64,000 bases of DNA from Glaciimonas soli (GCF_009497155.1 NZ_WINI01000009.1:223759-287758); one strand, 5' to 3'; counted from the stretch's first letter, positions 48,530 to 59,601 are shown. The notes: generated by a model not told the origin, from the sequence alone. Made by a program: numbers and translations.

Positions 48530-49642
48530 TTACTTGCGCTGTTCGCGCTTCTCAAATTCTTTTAAATAAGTTACCAATGCTTGCACACCTTCCAACGGCA
48601 TTGCGTTGTAAATAGAAGCGCGCATACCGCCTACGGACTTGTGGCCCTTTAGCTGTAATAACCCACGTTCTTTCGCTCCTTCGAGGAAAGCATCGTTGAG
48701 TGCATGGTCATGTAAAAAGAAAGGTACATTCATACGCGAGCGACTGTCGGCTGCGATTTTGGTTTGGTAGAAATCGGTTGAATCTAAGTAATCATATAAC
48801 AGCGCCGCTTTGGCGATATTACGTTGCTCCATTGCTGCTACACCACCTTGTTTTTTCAACCACTGAAAAACTAACCCTGCGATATAAATCGCATAGGTTG
48901 GCGGTGTGTTGTACATCGAATCATTATCAGCGACAATTTTCCAATTGAACGCCGAAGGGCAAGATGTCATCGCATGACCGCCCTCTAGTAAATCTTCGCG
49001 CACCACGACAATAGTTAAGCCAGCAGGCCCAATATTTTTTTGCGCGCCACCGTAGATTACGCCGTACTTACTGACGTCCATCTCGCGCGACAAAATGTGG
49101 GACGACACATCTGCAATTAATGGCGCATTATTGGTTTCAGCAGCGATGTCCGGCGTGTATTGAAACTCCACACCGTCGATGGTTTCATTACTGCAAATAT
49201 GCACGTACGATGGATTACTCGACAATTGCCAGGTATCACGCGCTGGGATTTGCGCGAAGTGTTGCGCCTCCGAAGATGCTGCAACGTGAACGTCGCAATA
49301 GCGCTTGGCTTCCTTGATCGATTTGACCGACCATGAACCGGTATTGATGTAATCGACTGTTGCCGATTGGCCCTTCAAGTGCGCCAGATTCATCGGGATA
49401 ATCGCGTTTTCTGCAATCGCACCGCCTTGCAAAAACAAAACTTTGTAATTGCTCGGCACGCCCAGCAATTCGCGAAAATCGCGTTGAGCCGCTTCCAGTA
49501 TCGACATGAATTCTTTACCGCGATGACTCATTTCCATCACCGACATGCCACTGCCATGCCAATCGAGCATTTCTGCTGCGGCTTGTTGTAACACTTCTTT
49601 AGGGAGAACGGCGGGACCTGCGGAAAAATTAAAGATCGTCAT
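48530..49642 (-). CDS. serC: Phosphoserine aminotransferase
   Basis: 370-residue PLP aminotransferase of serine (and pyridoxine) synthesis. It begins [27 protein letters not shown] and the PLP-lysine region [20 protein letters not shown] are characteristic, as is [18 protein letters not shown] at the end. It lies 77 bases after gyrA and 180 bases before pheA. Confidence 0.97.
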   Translation of the reverse strand: MTIFNFSAGPAVLPKEVLQQAAAEMLDWHGSGMSVMEMSHRGKEFMSILEAAQRDFRELLGVPSNYKVLFLQGGAIAENAIIPMNLAHLKGQSATVDYINTGSWSVKSIKEAKRYCDVHVAASSEAQHFAQIPARDTWQLSSNPSYVHICSNETIDGVEFQYTPDIAAETNNAPLIADVSSHILSREMDVSKYGVIYGGAQKNIGPAGLTIVVVREDLLEGGHAMTSCPSAFNWKIVADNDSMYNTPPTYAIYIAGLVFQWLKKQGGVAAMEQRNIAKAALLYDYLDSTDFYQTKIAADSRSRMNVPFFLHDHALNDAFLEGAKERGLLQLKGHKSVGGMRASIYNAMPLEGVQALVTYLKEFEKREQRK

Positions 49643-49719
49643 GTTGGCACTCGTCGGTAAAAACTAAGATGATGTCAGATGGATAGCGCGAAGCAGTATC
49701 CATCCGACAAACAACAATA

Positions 49720-52383
49720 TTACTCAGCGTCGGATTCAGTATCGGTAGCACCGGCTTCTGGAGCCGCAGCATTACCAGTGCCATCCTCAGCCACTTCCAC
49801 TACTTCCTCTACATCGCTTTCCATTACACGTTGCAGACCGCTCAATTTCGTGCCGTCTTCCACCGCGATCAAGGTAACGCCTTGCGTTGCACGACCCATT
49901 TCACGAATTTCTGCTACACGAGTGCGTATCAACACGCCACCTGTTGTGATCAGAATAATTTCGTCACTAGGTTCAACCAGCGTTGCTGCAACTACTTTAC
50001 CGTTACGTTCACTGGTTTGAATCGCGATCATGCCTTTGGTACCGCGACCATGACGTGTGTATTCCGTAATTGGCGTACGTTTACCGTAACCATTTTCAGT
50101 AGCGGTCAACACCGATTGCTGTTCATTTTCAGCCACCAACAACGCGATGACTTGTTGACCATCTTCCAGATTCATACCACGCACACCGCGCGCAGTACGT
50201 CCCATCGGACGGACATCGTTTTCATCGAAACGCACCGCTTTACCGGAATCGGAGAACAACATCACGTCATGCTGACCATCAGTTAGCGCAGCACCGATCA
50301 GGAAATCGCCTTCATCCAGATCAACCGCAATAATGCCGGCTTTACGTGGATTGCTGAAATCGGACAACGGTGTCTTTTTCACAGTACCCAAACTGGTCGA
50401 CATGAAGATATAACGGTCTTCAGGGAACGTGCGATTATCACCAGACAACGGCAATACCACGGTAATTTTTTCACCGTCTTGCAGCGGGAACATATTGACG
50501 ATAGGTTTGCCGCGTGAGTTGCGCGAACCTTGCGGCACTTCCCAGATTTTCAACCAATACAAACGACCACGATTACTAAAGCACAGGATGTAATCGTGCG
50601 TGTTGCCGACAAACAGTTGATCAATCCAGTCATCATCTTTAGTCGCCATGGCTTGCTTGCCGCGGCCGCCACGTTTTTGCGCGCGATATTCGGACACTGG
50701 TTGCGATTTCATATAGCCAGTGTGCGACAACGTGACTACCATGTCTTGCGGCGTAATCAAATCCTCAGTGCCGAGATCGGTCGGATTGTGCTCAATCTGC
50801 GAGCGGCGCGCATCTTTATTACCGTATTCGTTTTTAGCCGCAGTCAATTCGTCAGTAATGATGACAGTGACGCGCTCCGGCTTGGCCAAAATATCCAGCA
50901 AGTCAGCGATTTCAGCCATCACTTCTTGATATTCGTTGACGATCTTGTCTTGTTCCAAACCAGTCAAACGTTGCAAGCGCATTTGCAAAATTTCTTGCGC
51001 CTGATCGTCGGATAGTTTGTACAAACCATCGGCTTGAATACCATAGTGCGTCGGCAGATTATCTGGACGGAAGGCGTTGATGCCGCCGGTGTTTTCTGCA
51101 CCGGTACGCTCCAGCATGTTGCGCACCACGGATGAATCCCAGGCACGTTCCATCAAACCTGTTTTCGCCACTGGTGGCGTTGGTGCGGCTTTGATGATGG
51201 CGATGAAGTCATCAATATTGGCCAATGCAACCGCCAAACCTTCCAGCACATGACCACGCTCGCGCGCTTTGCGCAATTCGAACACAGTGCGGCGTGTGAC
51301 CACTTCACGGCGATGCGACAAGAAGCATTCCAGCATTTGCTTCAAGTTCATTAACTTCGGCTGGCCGTCAATCAACGCCACCATATTCATACCGAAGGTG
51401 TCTTGCAGTTGCGTTTGCTTATAGAGATTGTTGAGCACGACTTCCGCGACTTCGCCGCGTTTGAGCTCGATCACCATGCGCATACCGGATTTATCGGATT
51501 CGTCACGAAGATCGGAAATACCATCGAGTTTTTTATCGCGATGCAATTCGGCGATACGTTCGATCAAGGCTTTTTTATTGACTTGATATGGCAGCTCATC
51601 AACGATGATCGCAGTACGCCCTTCACGGCCGTACTCTTCAAAGTGCGTTTTAGCGCGCATGACAACGCGGCCGCGACCAGTGCGATAACCGTCACGCACA
51701 CCGGAAACGCCATAAATAATGCCGCCCGTCGGGAAATCCGGCGCCGGGATAATTTCGATCAGTTCGTCTATCGTCGCTTCTGGGTTACGCAATACATGCA
51801 ATGCGCCATTGATAACCTCGGTGATATTGTGCGGCGGAATATTAGTCGCCATACCAACCGCGATACCGGATGCACCATTGATCAGCAGATTCGGAATACG
51901 CGTCGGCAATACCGACGGTTCTTTCTCTTTGCCGTCATAGTTAGGCACAAAGTCGACGGTTTCTTTATCGATGTCAGCCAGAATATCGCTGGATATTTTA
52001 GCCAGACGACATTCGGTATAACGCATCGCCGCAGCGCCGTCGCCGTCAATCGAACCGAAGTTACCTTGGCCATCGACCAGCATATAACGCAGAGAAAACT
52101 CCTGCGCCATCCGGACTAAAGTGTCATAAATAGATTGGTCGCCATGCGGGTGATATTTACCCATGACTTCACCGACCACACGTGCACATTTGACGTAGGG
52201 ACGGTTCCAGACGTTGTTCATTTCATGCATGCCGAACAAGACCCGACGATGCACCGGCTTGAGGCCGTCACGCGCATCCGGTAGCGCACGTCCGACGATC
52301 ACGCTCATGGCGTAATCGAGGTAACTCTTGCGCATTTCTTCTTCGAGGGAAATTGGGATAGTTTCTTTAGCGAATTGATCCAT
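49720..52383 (-). CDS. gyrA: DNA gyrase subunit A
   Basis: 887-residue breakage-reunion subunit of gyrase. The catalytic tyrosine is Y122 in [14 protein letters not shown], and the GyrA box reads QKRGGRG, followed by the beta-pinwheel domain and an acidic Glu/Ala-rich tail. In the quinolone-determining region residues 80-87 read HGDQSIYD: Gln83 and Ser84 in place of E. coli Ser83 and Ala84, with Asp87 kept. It is the first gene of the minus-strand block; a 60-codon frame sits in its leader. Confidence 0.98.
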   Translation of the reverse strand: MDQFAKETIPISLEEEMRKSYLDYAMSVIVGRALPDARDGLKPVHRRVLFGMHEMNNVWNRPYVKCARVVGEVMGKYHPHGDQSIYDTLVRMAQEFSLRYMLVDGQGNFGSIDGDGAAAMRYTECRLAKISSDILADIDKETVDFVPNYDGKEKEPSVLPTRIPNLLINGASGIAVGMATNIPPHNITEVINGALHVLRNPEATIDELIEIIPAPDFPTGGIIYGVSGVRDGYRTGRGRVVMRAKTHFEEYGREGRTAIIVDELPYQVNKKALIERIAELHRDKKLDGISDLRDESDKSGMRMVIELKRGEVAEVVLNNLYKQTQLQDTFGMNMVALIDGQPKLMNLKQMLECFLSHRREVVTRRTVFELRKARERGHVLEGLAVALANIDDFIAIIKAAPTPPVAKTGLMERAWDSSVVRNMLERTGAENTGGINAFRPDNLPTHYGIQADGLYKLSDDQAQEILQMRLQRLTGLEQDKIVNEYQEVMAEIADLLDILAKPERVTVIITDELTAAKNEYGNKDARRSQIEHNPTDLGTEDLITPQDMVVTLSHTGYMKSQPVSEYRAQKRGGRGKQAMATKDDDWIDQLFVGNTHDYILCFSNRGRLYWLKIWEVPQGSRNSRGKPIVNMFPLQDGEKITVVLPLSGDNRTFPEDRYIFMSTSLGTVKKTPLSDFSNPRKAGIIAVDLDEGDFLIGAALTDGQHDVMLFSDSGKAVRFDENDVRPMGRTARGVRGMNLEDGQQVIALLVAENEQQSVLTATENGYGKRTPITEYTRHGRGTKGMIAIQTSERNGKVVAATLVEPSDEIILITTGGVLIRTRVAEIREMGRATQGVTLIAVEDGTKLSGLQRVMESDVEEVVEVAEDGTGNAAAPEAGATDTESDAE

Positions 52384-53170
52384 TAGCGAGTAGACGAGTC
52401 TTTACTTAGGTTGATAGGTCATGAATAGAAGCCGCAAGGACAGAGACCGCACGGGCGAACTGGCTATCACTAAACAGATAAGCCAGCCTATATAGCAATC
52501 GTGCAGCATCAGCAGTATTTCCTAGTCGACATACGTAGCAGTGGCGAATGTCACCAAGGATGCTCATTACAACGTGCGATTTTAACATGCGACGTACTTC
52601 ACTTCACCTTTTCTGGCACCAAAGCATAGTCAGATCCGATTTAACGAAAGCAGCACAGCAGATCATCGCCATTACGAGCCATATTAATTAATCAAAGACT
52701 AATAAAGCAACGTACACCTAAAGTTGCCATACGCCTAAAAAAAATAAAGATGCTACGACAACCAGAGCAGATTATTGGAGCCGGGAAATTGCGACTTGTT
52801 AACACTCGCAACAGTGAATTATTAATTGCAATTTAAGCAATAAATTTAAACCCAAATGATCGTATCGCCATTTCCATCGACAATTAAGCAAAATAATGCG
52901 GTTATTTTTTACAAATCGATATATGATGTTGCCGAGACATAAGTTTTCATTATGTTACGTTGTATAAAAACAACGAAGCACAAAAAACGTGTGCATGAAC
53001 ATTTGGCATACATCACTAGCAACACCTGCATGTGGCAGAATGGTGATCAGTTAATTGCATGTGGCTAATTTCACATGTAAAAGCTCGTATCACGTGGTAT
53101 TATCCAATTTTTGATGTCGTATATTTAGTTGCGCAGTTAATCTGCGGATATCTCAACCGAGAGGAGAAAC
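52384..53170. other. 787-bp gap between gyrA and the OmpA-family gene
   Basis: Divergent promoter region. Near gyrA (52406-52588, minus strand) is a 60-codon frame with protein-like composition. The remaining ~580 bp are AT-rich. GTTGT-ATAAAA-ACAAC (around 52969-52984) is a small dyad, and -10-like sequences are frequent. I see no RNA gene or mobile element. Confidence 0.5.
52406..52588 (-). CDS. Possible small ORF in the gyrA leader
   Basis: 60 codons ending 22 bases before the gyrA start, on the same strand (begins MLKSHVVMSILGDIRHC). No family is recognised and there is no strong ribosome site. It may be a leader peptide gene, a small independent gene or chance. Confidence 0.25.
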   Translation of the reverse strand: MLKSHVVMSILGDIRHCYVCRLGNTADAARLLYRLAYLFSDSQFARAVSVLAASIHDLST

Positions 53171-53839
53171 ATGAATAAATTAGCAAAACTCGTCTTCGCT
53201 GCGTCCGCAGTCGTCGCAATGACCGCTTCCGCGCAGACAATCACAGATATCCAAGCAAAAACCCCATACAGTGCTTACGTGCAAGATGCACGTGGCGTAA
53301 TCGCACGTGATCCGTACGGTCTATGCTGGCACACTGGCTACTGGACACCAGCCGATTCAGTACCAGGTTGCGATGGTGAAATTGTTAAAGTTGCTGAAGC
53401 TGTTGTAGTTCCACCACCAGCGCCAGCACCAGTTGCTGAATCACAAAAAATCAAATTAGCAGCAGACACATTGTTCAATTTCGACAAGTCGACATTGAAA
53501 CCAGAAGGCGTTGCTAAACTGGATGAGTTGTACGGTAAATTGCAAGAGATCAACCTGGAAGTCATCATTGCTGTTGGTTACACTGACTTGTACGGTAAAT
53601 CTGCTTACAACCAAAAACTGTCAGTACGTCGTGCTGAAGCAGTTAAAGCGTACTTGGTAAGCAAAGGTATTGAATCGAACCGTATCTATACCGAAGGTAA
53701 AGGTATGAGCAATCCATTGGTACCTAAGACAATCAAATCTGCTACTAAAGCTGGTCAAGCACAACAAGCTCCAAACCGTCGCGTTGAGGTTGAAGTTGTT
53801 GGCACGACAAAAGTTGGCGGCCCAACTTTAACTAACTAA
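53171..53839 (+). CDS. ompA: OmpA-family outer-membrane / peptidoglycan-binding protein
   Basis: 222-residue exported protein: signal peptide ending TASAQT, a short N-terminal region without a full beta-barrel (it includes YGLCWHTGYWTP), a Pro/Val linker (VVVPPPAPAPVAE), and a C-terminal OmpA domain (TLFNFDKSTLKPEGVAKLDE through NRRVEVEVVG) that binds peptidoglycan. This short architecture is common in betaproteobacterial OmpA relatives that lack the eight-strand barrel. The ribosome site GAGAGGAG precedes the ATG. It is divergent from gyrA and ends in a strong terminator, suggesting high expression. Confidence 0.93.
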   Translation: MNKLAKLVFAASAVVAMTASAQTITDIQAKTPYSAYVQDARGVIARDPYGLCWHTGYWTPADSVPGCDGEIVKVAEAVVVPPPAPAPVAESQKIKLAADTLFNFDKSTLKPEGVAKLDELYGKLQEINLEVIIAVGYTDLYGKSAYNQKLSVRRAEAVKAYLVSKGIESNRIYTEGKGMSNPLVPKTIKSATKAGQAQQAPNRRVEVEVVGTTKVGGPTLTN

Positions 53840-53874
53840 TAGTTAAATTTGAGTTCAAACTCAGTAAGAGTTCG

Positions 53875-53904
53875 AAAAAACCTCGCTTCTGCGAGGTTTT
53901 TTTT
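53875..53904 (+). terminator. Intrinsic terminator of the OmpA-family gene
   Basis: CCTCGC-TTCT-GCGAGG hairpin (53881-53896) preceded by six A and followed by eight T. Confidence 0.93.
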
Positions 53905-53960
53905 CGTCATCACTGTCGCCATCATTTTCATCATCACGACAGCACTTTCCAGCTATCATT

Positions 53961-54662
53961 ATGCCTATGAACGCAGATCCATCAGAACTCCAAAAATTCA
54001 GTGACATTGCCCACCGCTGGTGGGATCCCGATGCCGAATTTCGTCCTTTACATGAAATCAATCCATTGCGCCTTGAGTGGATCAATGCCGCCATTCCTCT
54101 TGCGGGAAAGAATGTCCTCGACGTAGGTTGCGGCGGTGGAATATTGACCGAATCCATGGCGAAAAAAGGTGCCAATGTGACTGGCATCGACCTCTCCGAA
54201 AAGGCATTAAAAGTTGCTGATTTGCATAGCCTGGAATCTGGCATTCAGGTGCGCTATGAAAAGATTTCGGCAGAGGAATTCGCTGCGCGTGAGGCTGGGC
54301 AATTCGATCTCGTTACTTGTATGGAAATGCTGGAACACGTACCAGACCCCGCTTCCATCGTGCGTGCTTGCGCTGGTTTAGTGAAACCGGGCGGAAAAGT
54401 ATTTTTTTCAACATTAAACAGAAATCCAAAAGCCTATCTGTTTGCCGTACTTGGTGCTGAATATGTACTGCGCATGCTCCCAAAAGGGACACATGACTAC
54501 GCAAAATTCATTACGCCTGCCGAACTGGCACAATTTGCGCGCAATGCAGACTTAACGGTCAATGGCTTAAAAGGGATGAGCTACAACCCTGTCACGCGTA
54601 TCTATTCGCTCAATCAAGATACCAGTGTGAATTATTTAATGGCTTGCACCCGGCCGGCATAA
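53961..54662 (+). CDS. ubiG: Ubiquinone biosynthesis O-methyltransferase UbiG
   Basis: 233-residue SAM-dependent enzyme carrying out both O-methylations in ubiquinone synthesis. [20 protein letters not shown] and [13 protein letters not shown] at the N-terminus are specific to UbiG; the SAM motif [16 protein letters not shown] and the [10 protein letters not shown] segment follow. It is 55 bases ahead of gph, the same pairing seen in many proteobacteria. Confidence 0.97.
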   Translation: MPMNADPSELQKFSDIAHRWWDPDAEFRPLHEINPLRLEWINAAIPLAGKNVLDVGCGGGILTESMAKKGANVTGIDLSEKALKVADLHSLESGIQVRYEKISAEEFAAREAGQFDLVTCMEMLEHVPDPASIVRACAGLVKPGGKVFFSTLNRNPKAYLFAVLGAEYVLRMLPKGTHDYAKFITPAELAQFARNADLTVNGLKGMSYNPVTRIYSLNQDTSVNYLMACTRPA

Positions 54663-54716
54663 TTGTTCACATGGCGCCTTAGTAATTAACCAATTCATTT
54701 TTCACCAAGAGTCTCT

Positions 54717-55388
54717 ATGTCATTATCCGCACCACGTGCCATTTTGTTTGATCTCGATGGCACACTTGCCGACACTGCGCCAGATCTGGCAGCAGCAATG
54801 ATGCGTCTGCAAAGTGAGCGTGGACTCACTCTTACCGCTTATGAACACCTGCGCCCAGTTGCCTCTGCTGGTGCACGTGGTTTGATTGGCGTTGCCTTTG
54901 GCATCAAGCCGGGCGAAGATGAATACGAAGATTTACGTGTCACCTTTCTTAACCATTACGCAGAAGCGCTCGCTGTAAAAAGCCACCTATTCGACGGAAT
55001 AGCGCATTTGCTTGAAGACATACAGCATCAGCAGCTGCAATGGGGCATCGTGACCAACAAAGCCTCGCGCTTTACCGATCCTCTGGTGCCGCAAATCGGT
55101 CTACAAGACGCCGGCTGCGTCATCTCCGGTGACACTACTCCACATACCAAACCGCATCCCGCACCGTTGTTGGAAGCTGCGCGACGCCTGGATGTAATGC
55201 CTTCCCAATGCTGGTATGTAGGCGACGACTTACGCGATATCCAAGCCGGTCGCGCCGCCGGTATGGTCACTATTGCAGTCGGTTGGGGCTATGGCGGCCA
55301 TGTCGCACCGAGCACATGGGAAGCAGATGCACTTATCAGCACACCGGCTGAATTGATCGCGTTAATTCGGCAGTCACAAGCTTCTTAG
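54717..55388 (+). CDS. gph: Phosphoglycolate phosphatase (HAD family)
   Basis: 223-residue HAD hydrolase. The nucleophile motif FDLDGTLADTAPDL carries D12 and D14; a C1-type cap follows; IVTNKASRF is motif II, and YVGDDLRDIQAGRAAGM is motif IV. It removes 2-phosphoglycolate, or related phosphate esters, in the cytoplasm. It follows ubiG directly. Other HAD substrates cannot be excluded from sequence, but the ubiG linkage favours Gph. Confidence 0.92.
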   Translation: MSLSAPRAILFDLDGTLADTAPDLAAAMMRLQSERGLTLTAYEHLRPVASAGARGLIGVAFGIKPGEDEYEDLRVTFLNHYAEALAVKSHLFDGIAHLLEDIQHQQLQWGIVTNKASRFTDPLVPQIGLQDAGCVISGDTTPHTKPHPAPLLEAARRLDVMPSQCWYVGDDLRDIQAGRAAGMVTIAVGWGYGGHVAPSTWEADALISTPAELIALIRQSQAS

Positions 55389-55569
55389 AGCCTATGCAAG
55401 GTTGCGTGATTAGATCGCGAACAGATTCAAAACTGTTATCCGTCAAAAACCTTGATGCCTGCTGAGTAGTCCAGAAGTTTGCGTGCTGTTCTGCGCATTC
55501 TTCAACCAACGCCTTCAGCAATGCAGAGTGAACGAAACCCTTAGGATTTAAGGGCTGTACTAGCTGCAC
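55336..55569 (-). CDS. Possible small gene or gene remnant antisense to the gph end
   Basis: 77-codon frame starting with GTG, reading NPKGFVHSALLKALVEECAE and NFWTTQQASRFLTDNSFESV, which looks protein-like in composition. Its 3' end runs antisense into the last ~50 bases of gph. It resembles no family I can name with certainty; it may be a fragment of a mobile-element or host gene. The other part of the 280-bp gph-DUF748 gap shows nothing. Confidence 0.3.
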   Translation of the reverse strand: MQLVQPLNPKGFVHSALLKALVEECAEQHANFWTTQQASRFLTDNSFESVRDLITQPCIGSKKLVTAELTRSIQPVC

Positions 55570-55670
55570 TTATCGCTAAAAAACGCGCATTACTCTCGTA
55601 AACCGCATGGCTCTGGCTCAATAGACTGTGTCGGTATATCATTCCTTACCAGTAACGAAAAACAACCACT

Positions 55671-58600
55671 ATGGCAAACTCTCCCCGCCCTGCTTGGCTA
55701 ACTCGTACTCTGCGCTGGACTGGCATATTTATCGCCGTACTGGCAGTGCTGGCCGTTATCAGTTGGATCGCGGTGCCGCCGCTGGTAAAACACTTGGCGG
55801 AACAACAAATTGAACAACAAATTGGTCGTAAAGCGACTATTGGAAAAATCGCTTTTAACCCACTGACGTTAAATTTAACTACCTCAGATTTCACGCTCTA
55901 CGAACCGGACAAAATCACCCCCGCGTTATCGTTCAAAAGCCTGACGGTCAACGCATCACTGGCGTCCATCATTCATTTGGCACCAGTATTGGATGAAATA
56001 AAACTAAGCTCTCCAACTGTGCATTTGATACGTACCAGTGCCGCCGGCATCGGTCGTTATAATTTTTCTGACATTATTGACCGCATACTGGCCAAGCCCA
56101 AAACCGAGGGCGAAACCAAATTTTCCATCGAGAATATTCAGCTCGATAACGGCACCATTAAGTTTGACGACAAAGTCACCGGCAAAGAAATCAATGTCGC
56201 TGCACTTAATATCGGTGTGCCGTTCATTTCCAACCTTAACCGCGACATCAATACCTTTGTACAACCGAAACTTAGCGCAACGATAAACGGTACGCCATTT
56301 GCATTGAAGGGCCGTTCTAAGCCGTTTGCGGGCAGTCAGGAAACCACACTAGCGCTCGATATTGATCAACTTGATGTTGCCAGTTACGTCGGCTTTTCTC
56401 CGGTCGCTTTGCCGTTGACGATACAAAGTGCCAAGCTCTCGACCAAACTCGATCTGAATTTTGCGCGGGCTAATAGCAAGCCTGAAATCAATTTATCAGG
56501 CGATATCAAACTCAGCGATATCGCCCTCGCAGATAAGAGCGCAACTCCTGCCCCGCTACTCAAAGCACAGACCCTGGATACCCAGATCGGGAAATTCGAC
56601 CTGATGACTACCACTGCAGTGATCGATAAAGTCACTCTGCAAGCACCAGAAATCTGGGCGGCAATGAATACAGATGGCAAGCTCAATTGGGCAACACTCG
56701 GCGAAGCTAACTCTGCCAAGGCATCAGAAAAAGCCGATGCTGCGACCACTAAGGCAGCACCCAAGGCTGCTCCGGCCATCGCGCTCACGCAATTAAACAT
56801 TAACGACGGTGTGATTAACTGGACCGATGCATCCAACGCATCACCAAAGATGGAGATGCAATTAAAAAATCTGACGGTCGATGCAAAGCACATCTCATTG
56901 GCTGCCAATGCACCACCCGCTGCCATCACCGCCTCTGTCGGCAACGCTGGAGATCAAGCCATAAAATTTACAGGGTACGTTTCGCCTGCAACCGCGGCGG
57001 TCAATGGTGAAGCAAGCATTGATGATTTATCGCTGGCGCAATACCAACCGTATTTGAACGGTGCATTGGCCGCTGATCTGTCCGGTCAACTTTCGTTAAA
57101 AACTCAAGTGGCAGTCGCAGATGGCAAGGTGTTGCTCACCCAATTAGGCGTCGACATCGACAATGTCAAACTGGCTGGCAAACCGGCCAGCAATGGTAGT
57201 CTGGCCGTGAAAAAAATGAGCTTGACTGATGCCAGTGTCGATGTGGAAAAACATCTGTTCAACGCAACAGCACTCACCATCGCCGGTATACAAACCGATG
57301 TGCGACGCGATGCACGTGGCCAAATAAATCTACAACAATTTGCCAAAAACGCAAAAAAACCGACTAAAGCGCGGGTAACATCTTCAGCTAAGAAAAGTAG
57401 CGCTCCAGAATGGCTCGCCAATCTGAATACTGTCGCTGTCACCGATAGCAATGTCTCATTCAAAGACTATAGCGTTACACCGACAGCAGCATTTAGTGTT
57501 GATGGCTTCAATCTCAAACTCGAAAATGTTTCCAGCAAGTTGGATAAACCCACCAAAATATCGCTAGATACACGGGTCAACAAAACAGGAAAACTCAAGA
57601 TCAACGGCACTGCTGCTGCACAGCTTAAATCATTTGATCTGGCGATTGACGCTCTCAATCTGCCGATTCCGGCACTGCACCCGTATTTGACGAATCTCTT
57701 TAATGTGACCTTGACCAGCGGTCTTGCACACGCCAAAGGCAGACTGCAACTCACTCCGCCGACAGCCCGGCAGACATTGATTGCGCGCTATAACGGCATG
57801 GTGCGTTTTACCAATTTTCATTTGGTCGATAAAGTAAACGGCTACGACTTTTTAAAATGGAAATTACTCGATGTTAGTGGCATTAATGCCGATATCAACG
57901 GTCCACGTCAAAATGTCACACTAGGAAAAATCACACTGAATGATTTTTTTGCGCGCGTAATTCTATCGCCGACTGGCCGCTTAAATTTACTAGACATGCG
58001 CGTGTCCAAAGTCGGGAAAAAATCAGTTGTATCAGAAGCCGCAACAAAATCCGGGGCGAAAGCTGCTCCTGCACCGGAATCCGAGCCAGCGGCGCCTGCT
58101 GGCTCACCTGCACTTGCACCTGATGCTGCTGCCGCTGCGGCAGCATCGGCGGAGGCTGCAAGTAGTGTCGATAATGAAGAAGCTGCTGCCACGGTCGCCG
58201 TCGATAAAACGGTTAAAGGCGACACCACCGCTGCCACCTTACCAAGCAAACCTGCGACCGATAGCAACGCGCCGGCACCGATTATTCACATTGGTCAAAT
58301 CGTGCTAAAAAGTGGCAACATCAATTTCACCGACAACTTCATCAAACCTAATTACACCGCCAACATGACCGGTATGAACGGGACCATCGGTGCAATCGCT
58401 TCGGACAAACCCGCGCCAGCACCAATTGACATCAAGGGAAAAATTGATAATGACGCACCAGTCGCCATTTCCGGGACGTTTAACCCACTGTTCAAGCCAA
58501 TGTTTTTGGATATCAAAGGCAGTGCCGACGGCGTTGAACTGCCGCGTTTGACATCCTATGCTGCCAAGTATGCCGGCTACGCCATCGTTAAAGGCAAGCT

Positions 58601-59528
58601 GTCTATGGAGGTCGAGTACAAAATTGAAGAACAAAAGCTGACTGCGCAAAATCATTTGAAGATTGATCAATTCACCTTTGGCGATAAAATCGATAGCCCG
58701 ACAGCGACCAAACTTCCGGTACGTTTAGCCATCGCGCTGCTGAAAGATCGCAACGGTGTGATCGACATCAATTTGCCGATTAGTGGCTCGTTGTCTGATC
58801 CGCATTTCTCGATGGGTGGCATCATCATCCGCGTCATCGTCAATCTGATCGTCAAAGCCGTTACCTCACCTTTTGCGTTGATCGGCAATATGTTTGGCAG
58901 CGGCGGCGCGGATTTGAGCTATATCGAATTCAAACCCGGTTTAGCCACCCTCACACCGGAAAGCAAAGCCAAACTCGATACGCTAGTTAAAGCCCTGATT
59001 GATCGTCCAGCATTAAAAATGGATATCATCGGTCGGGTTGACCCAGACACTGATACTGTTGGGCTAAGACAAGCTATGCTGAATCATAAAATGAACGCCT
59101 TGAAACAAAAACATGCGCCACACCAAGCTGCTGCTGAAACGCACGCTGAAACCGCAGCAGATACAGACATCGCGGGCGACACTACTGCCGCCAAAGAGCC
59201 GCAAGAAATCACCCTGACTGACGCCGATAAGGCGCAATACATGGAAAAAGTCTACAAAGACGAAAAATTCGACAAACCTCGCAACATGATCGGTTTCACT
59301 AAATCGTTGCCAGTGCCAGAAATGGAGAAATTAATCCTGACTAACGCCAAAGTTACACCGGATGAGTTACGTAATCTGGCCGACCAACGTGCTCAAGCGG
59401 TGCGCGATTATCTGCAGAACGTCGGCAAAATTCCGTTGGATAGGGTATTCCTGATCGCCCCAAAATTGACCGCAGACGGCATTAAAGACAAAGGCAAGCC
59501 AAATCGGGTGGATTTTTCCATGAAGTAA
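55671..59528 (+). CDS. Large DUF748 envelope protein (AsmA-like)
   Basis: 1285 residues. An N-terminal TM anchor (TGIFIAVLAVLAVISWIAV) leads into a periplasmic chain of repeated beta-rich segments typical of DUF748/AsmA-like proteins, for example ATIGKIAFNPLTLNLTTSDF. A low-complexity Ala/Glu/Ser/Pro linker of about 90 residues lies near residues 785-865. Further beta-rich repeats follow, then a C-terminal region with an OmpA-like stretch (LSYIEFKPGLATLTPESKAK). AsmA relatives are thought to carry lipids between membranes; whether this one does is not shown. It stands alone between gph and ssrA, with a hairpin after the stop. Confidence 0.88.
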   Translation: MANSPRPAWLTRTLRWTGIFIAVLAVLAVISWIAVPPLVKHLAEQQIEQQIGRKATIGKIAFNPLTLNLTTSDFTLYEPDKITPALSFKSLTVNASLASIIHLAPVLDEIKLSSPTVHLIRTSAAGIGRYNFSDIIDRILAKPKTEGETKFSIENIQLDNGTIKFDDKVTGKEINVAALNIGVPFISNLNRDINTFVQPKLSATINGTPFALKGRSKPFAGSQETTLALDIDQLDVASYVGFSPVALPLTIQSAKLSTKLDLNFARANSKPEINLSGDIKLSDIALADKSATPAPLLKAQTLDTQIGKFDLMTTTAVIDKVTLQAPEIWAAMNTDGKLNWATLGEANSAKASEKADAATTKAAPKAAPAIALTQLNINDGVINWTDASNASPKMEMQLKNLTVDAKHISLAANAPPAAITASVGNAGDQAIKFTGYVSPATAAVNGEASIDDLSLAQYQPYLNGALAADLSGQLSLKTQVAVADGKVLLTQLGVDIDNVKLAGKPASNGSLAVKKMSLTDASVDVEKHLFNATALTIAGIQTDVRRDARGQINLQQFAKNAKKPTKARVTSSAKKSSAPEWLANLNTVAVTDSNVSFKDYSVTPTAAFSVDGFNLKLENVSSKLDKPTKISLDTRVNKTGKLKINGTAAAQLKSFDLAIDALNLPIPALHPYLTNLFNVTLTSGLAHAKGRLQLTPPTARQTLIARYNGMVRFTNFHLVDKVNGYDFLKWKLLDVSGINADINGPRQNVTLGKITLNDFFARVILSPTGRLNLLDMRVSKVGKKSVVSEAATKSGAKAAPAPESEPAAPAGSPALAPDAAAAAAASAEAASSVDNEEAAATVAVDKTVKGDTTAATLPSKPATDSNAPAPIIHIGQIVLKSGNINFTDNFIKPNYTANMTGMNGTIGAIASDKPAPAPIDIKGKIDNDAPVAISGTFNPLFKPMFLDIKGSADGVELPRLTSYAAKYAGYAIVKGKLSMEVEYKIEEQKLTAQNHLKIDQFTFGDKIDSPTATKLPVRLAIALLKDRNGVIDINLPISGSLSDPHFSMGGIIIRVIVNLIVKAVTSPFALIGNMFGSGGADLSYIEFKPGLATLTPESKAKLDTLVKALIDRPALKMDIIGRVDPDTDTVGLRQAMLNHKMNALKQKHAPHQAAAETHAETAADTDIAGDTTAAKEPQEITLTDADKAQYMEKVYKDEKFDKPRNMIGFTKSLPVPEMEKLILTNAKVTPDELRNLADQRAQAVRDYLQNVGKIPLDRVFLIAPKLTADGIKDKGKPNRVDFSMK

Positions 59529-59539
59529 ATGCAACAAAA

Positions 59540-59569
59540 GCGCTGTGAAACATCGCACTATCACAGCGC
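59540..59569 (+). terminator. Hairpin after the DUF748 gene
   Basis: GCGCTGTGA / TCACAGCGC perfect 9-bp stem with a 12-base loop, 11 bases after the stop. No T run follows, so termination is uncertain. Confidence 0.45.
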
Positions 59570-59595
59570 CGGCACAACATGCAGGCTAAGTGCGT

Positions 59596-59601
59596 TACAA
59601 T
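59596..59601 (+). promoter_or_regulatory. -10 element of ssrA
   Basis: TACAAT lies 11 bases before the mature 5' end of the tmRNA. A matching -35 is not clear. Confidence 0.5.

Noticed and set aside
51403..52119. 238-codon frame antisense to gyrA
   Set aside because: It lies entirely within gyrA, which is certain; a long antisense frame here follows from codon bias.
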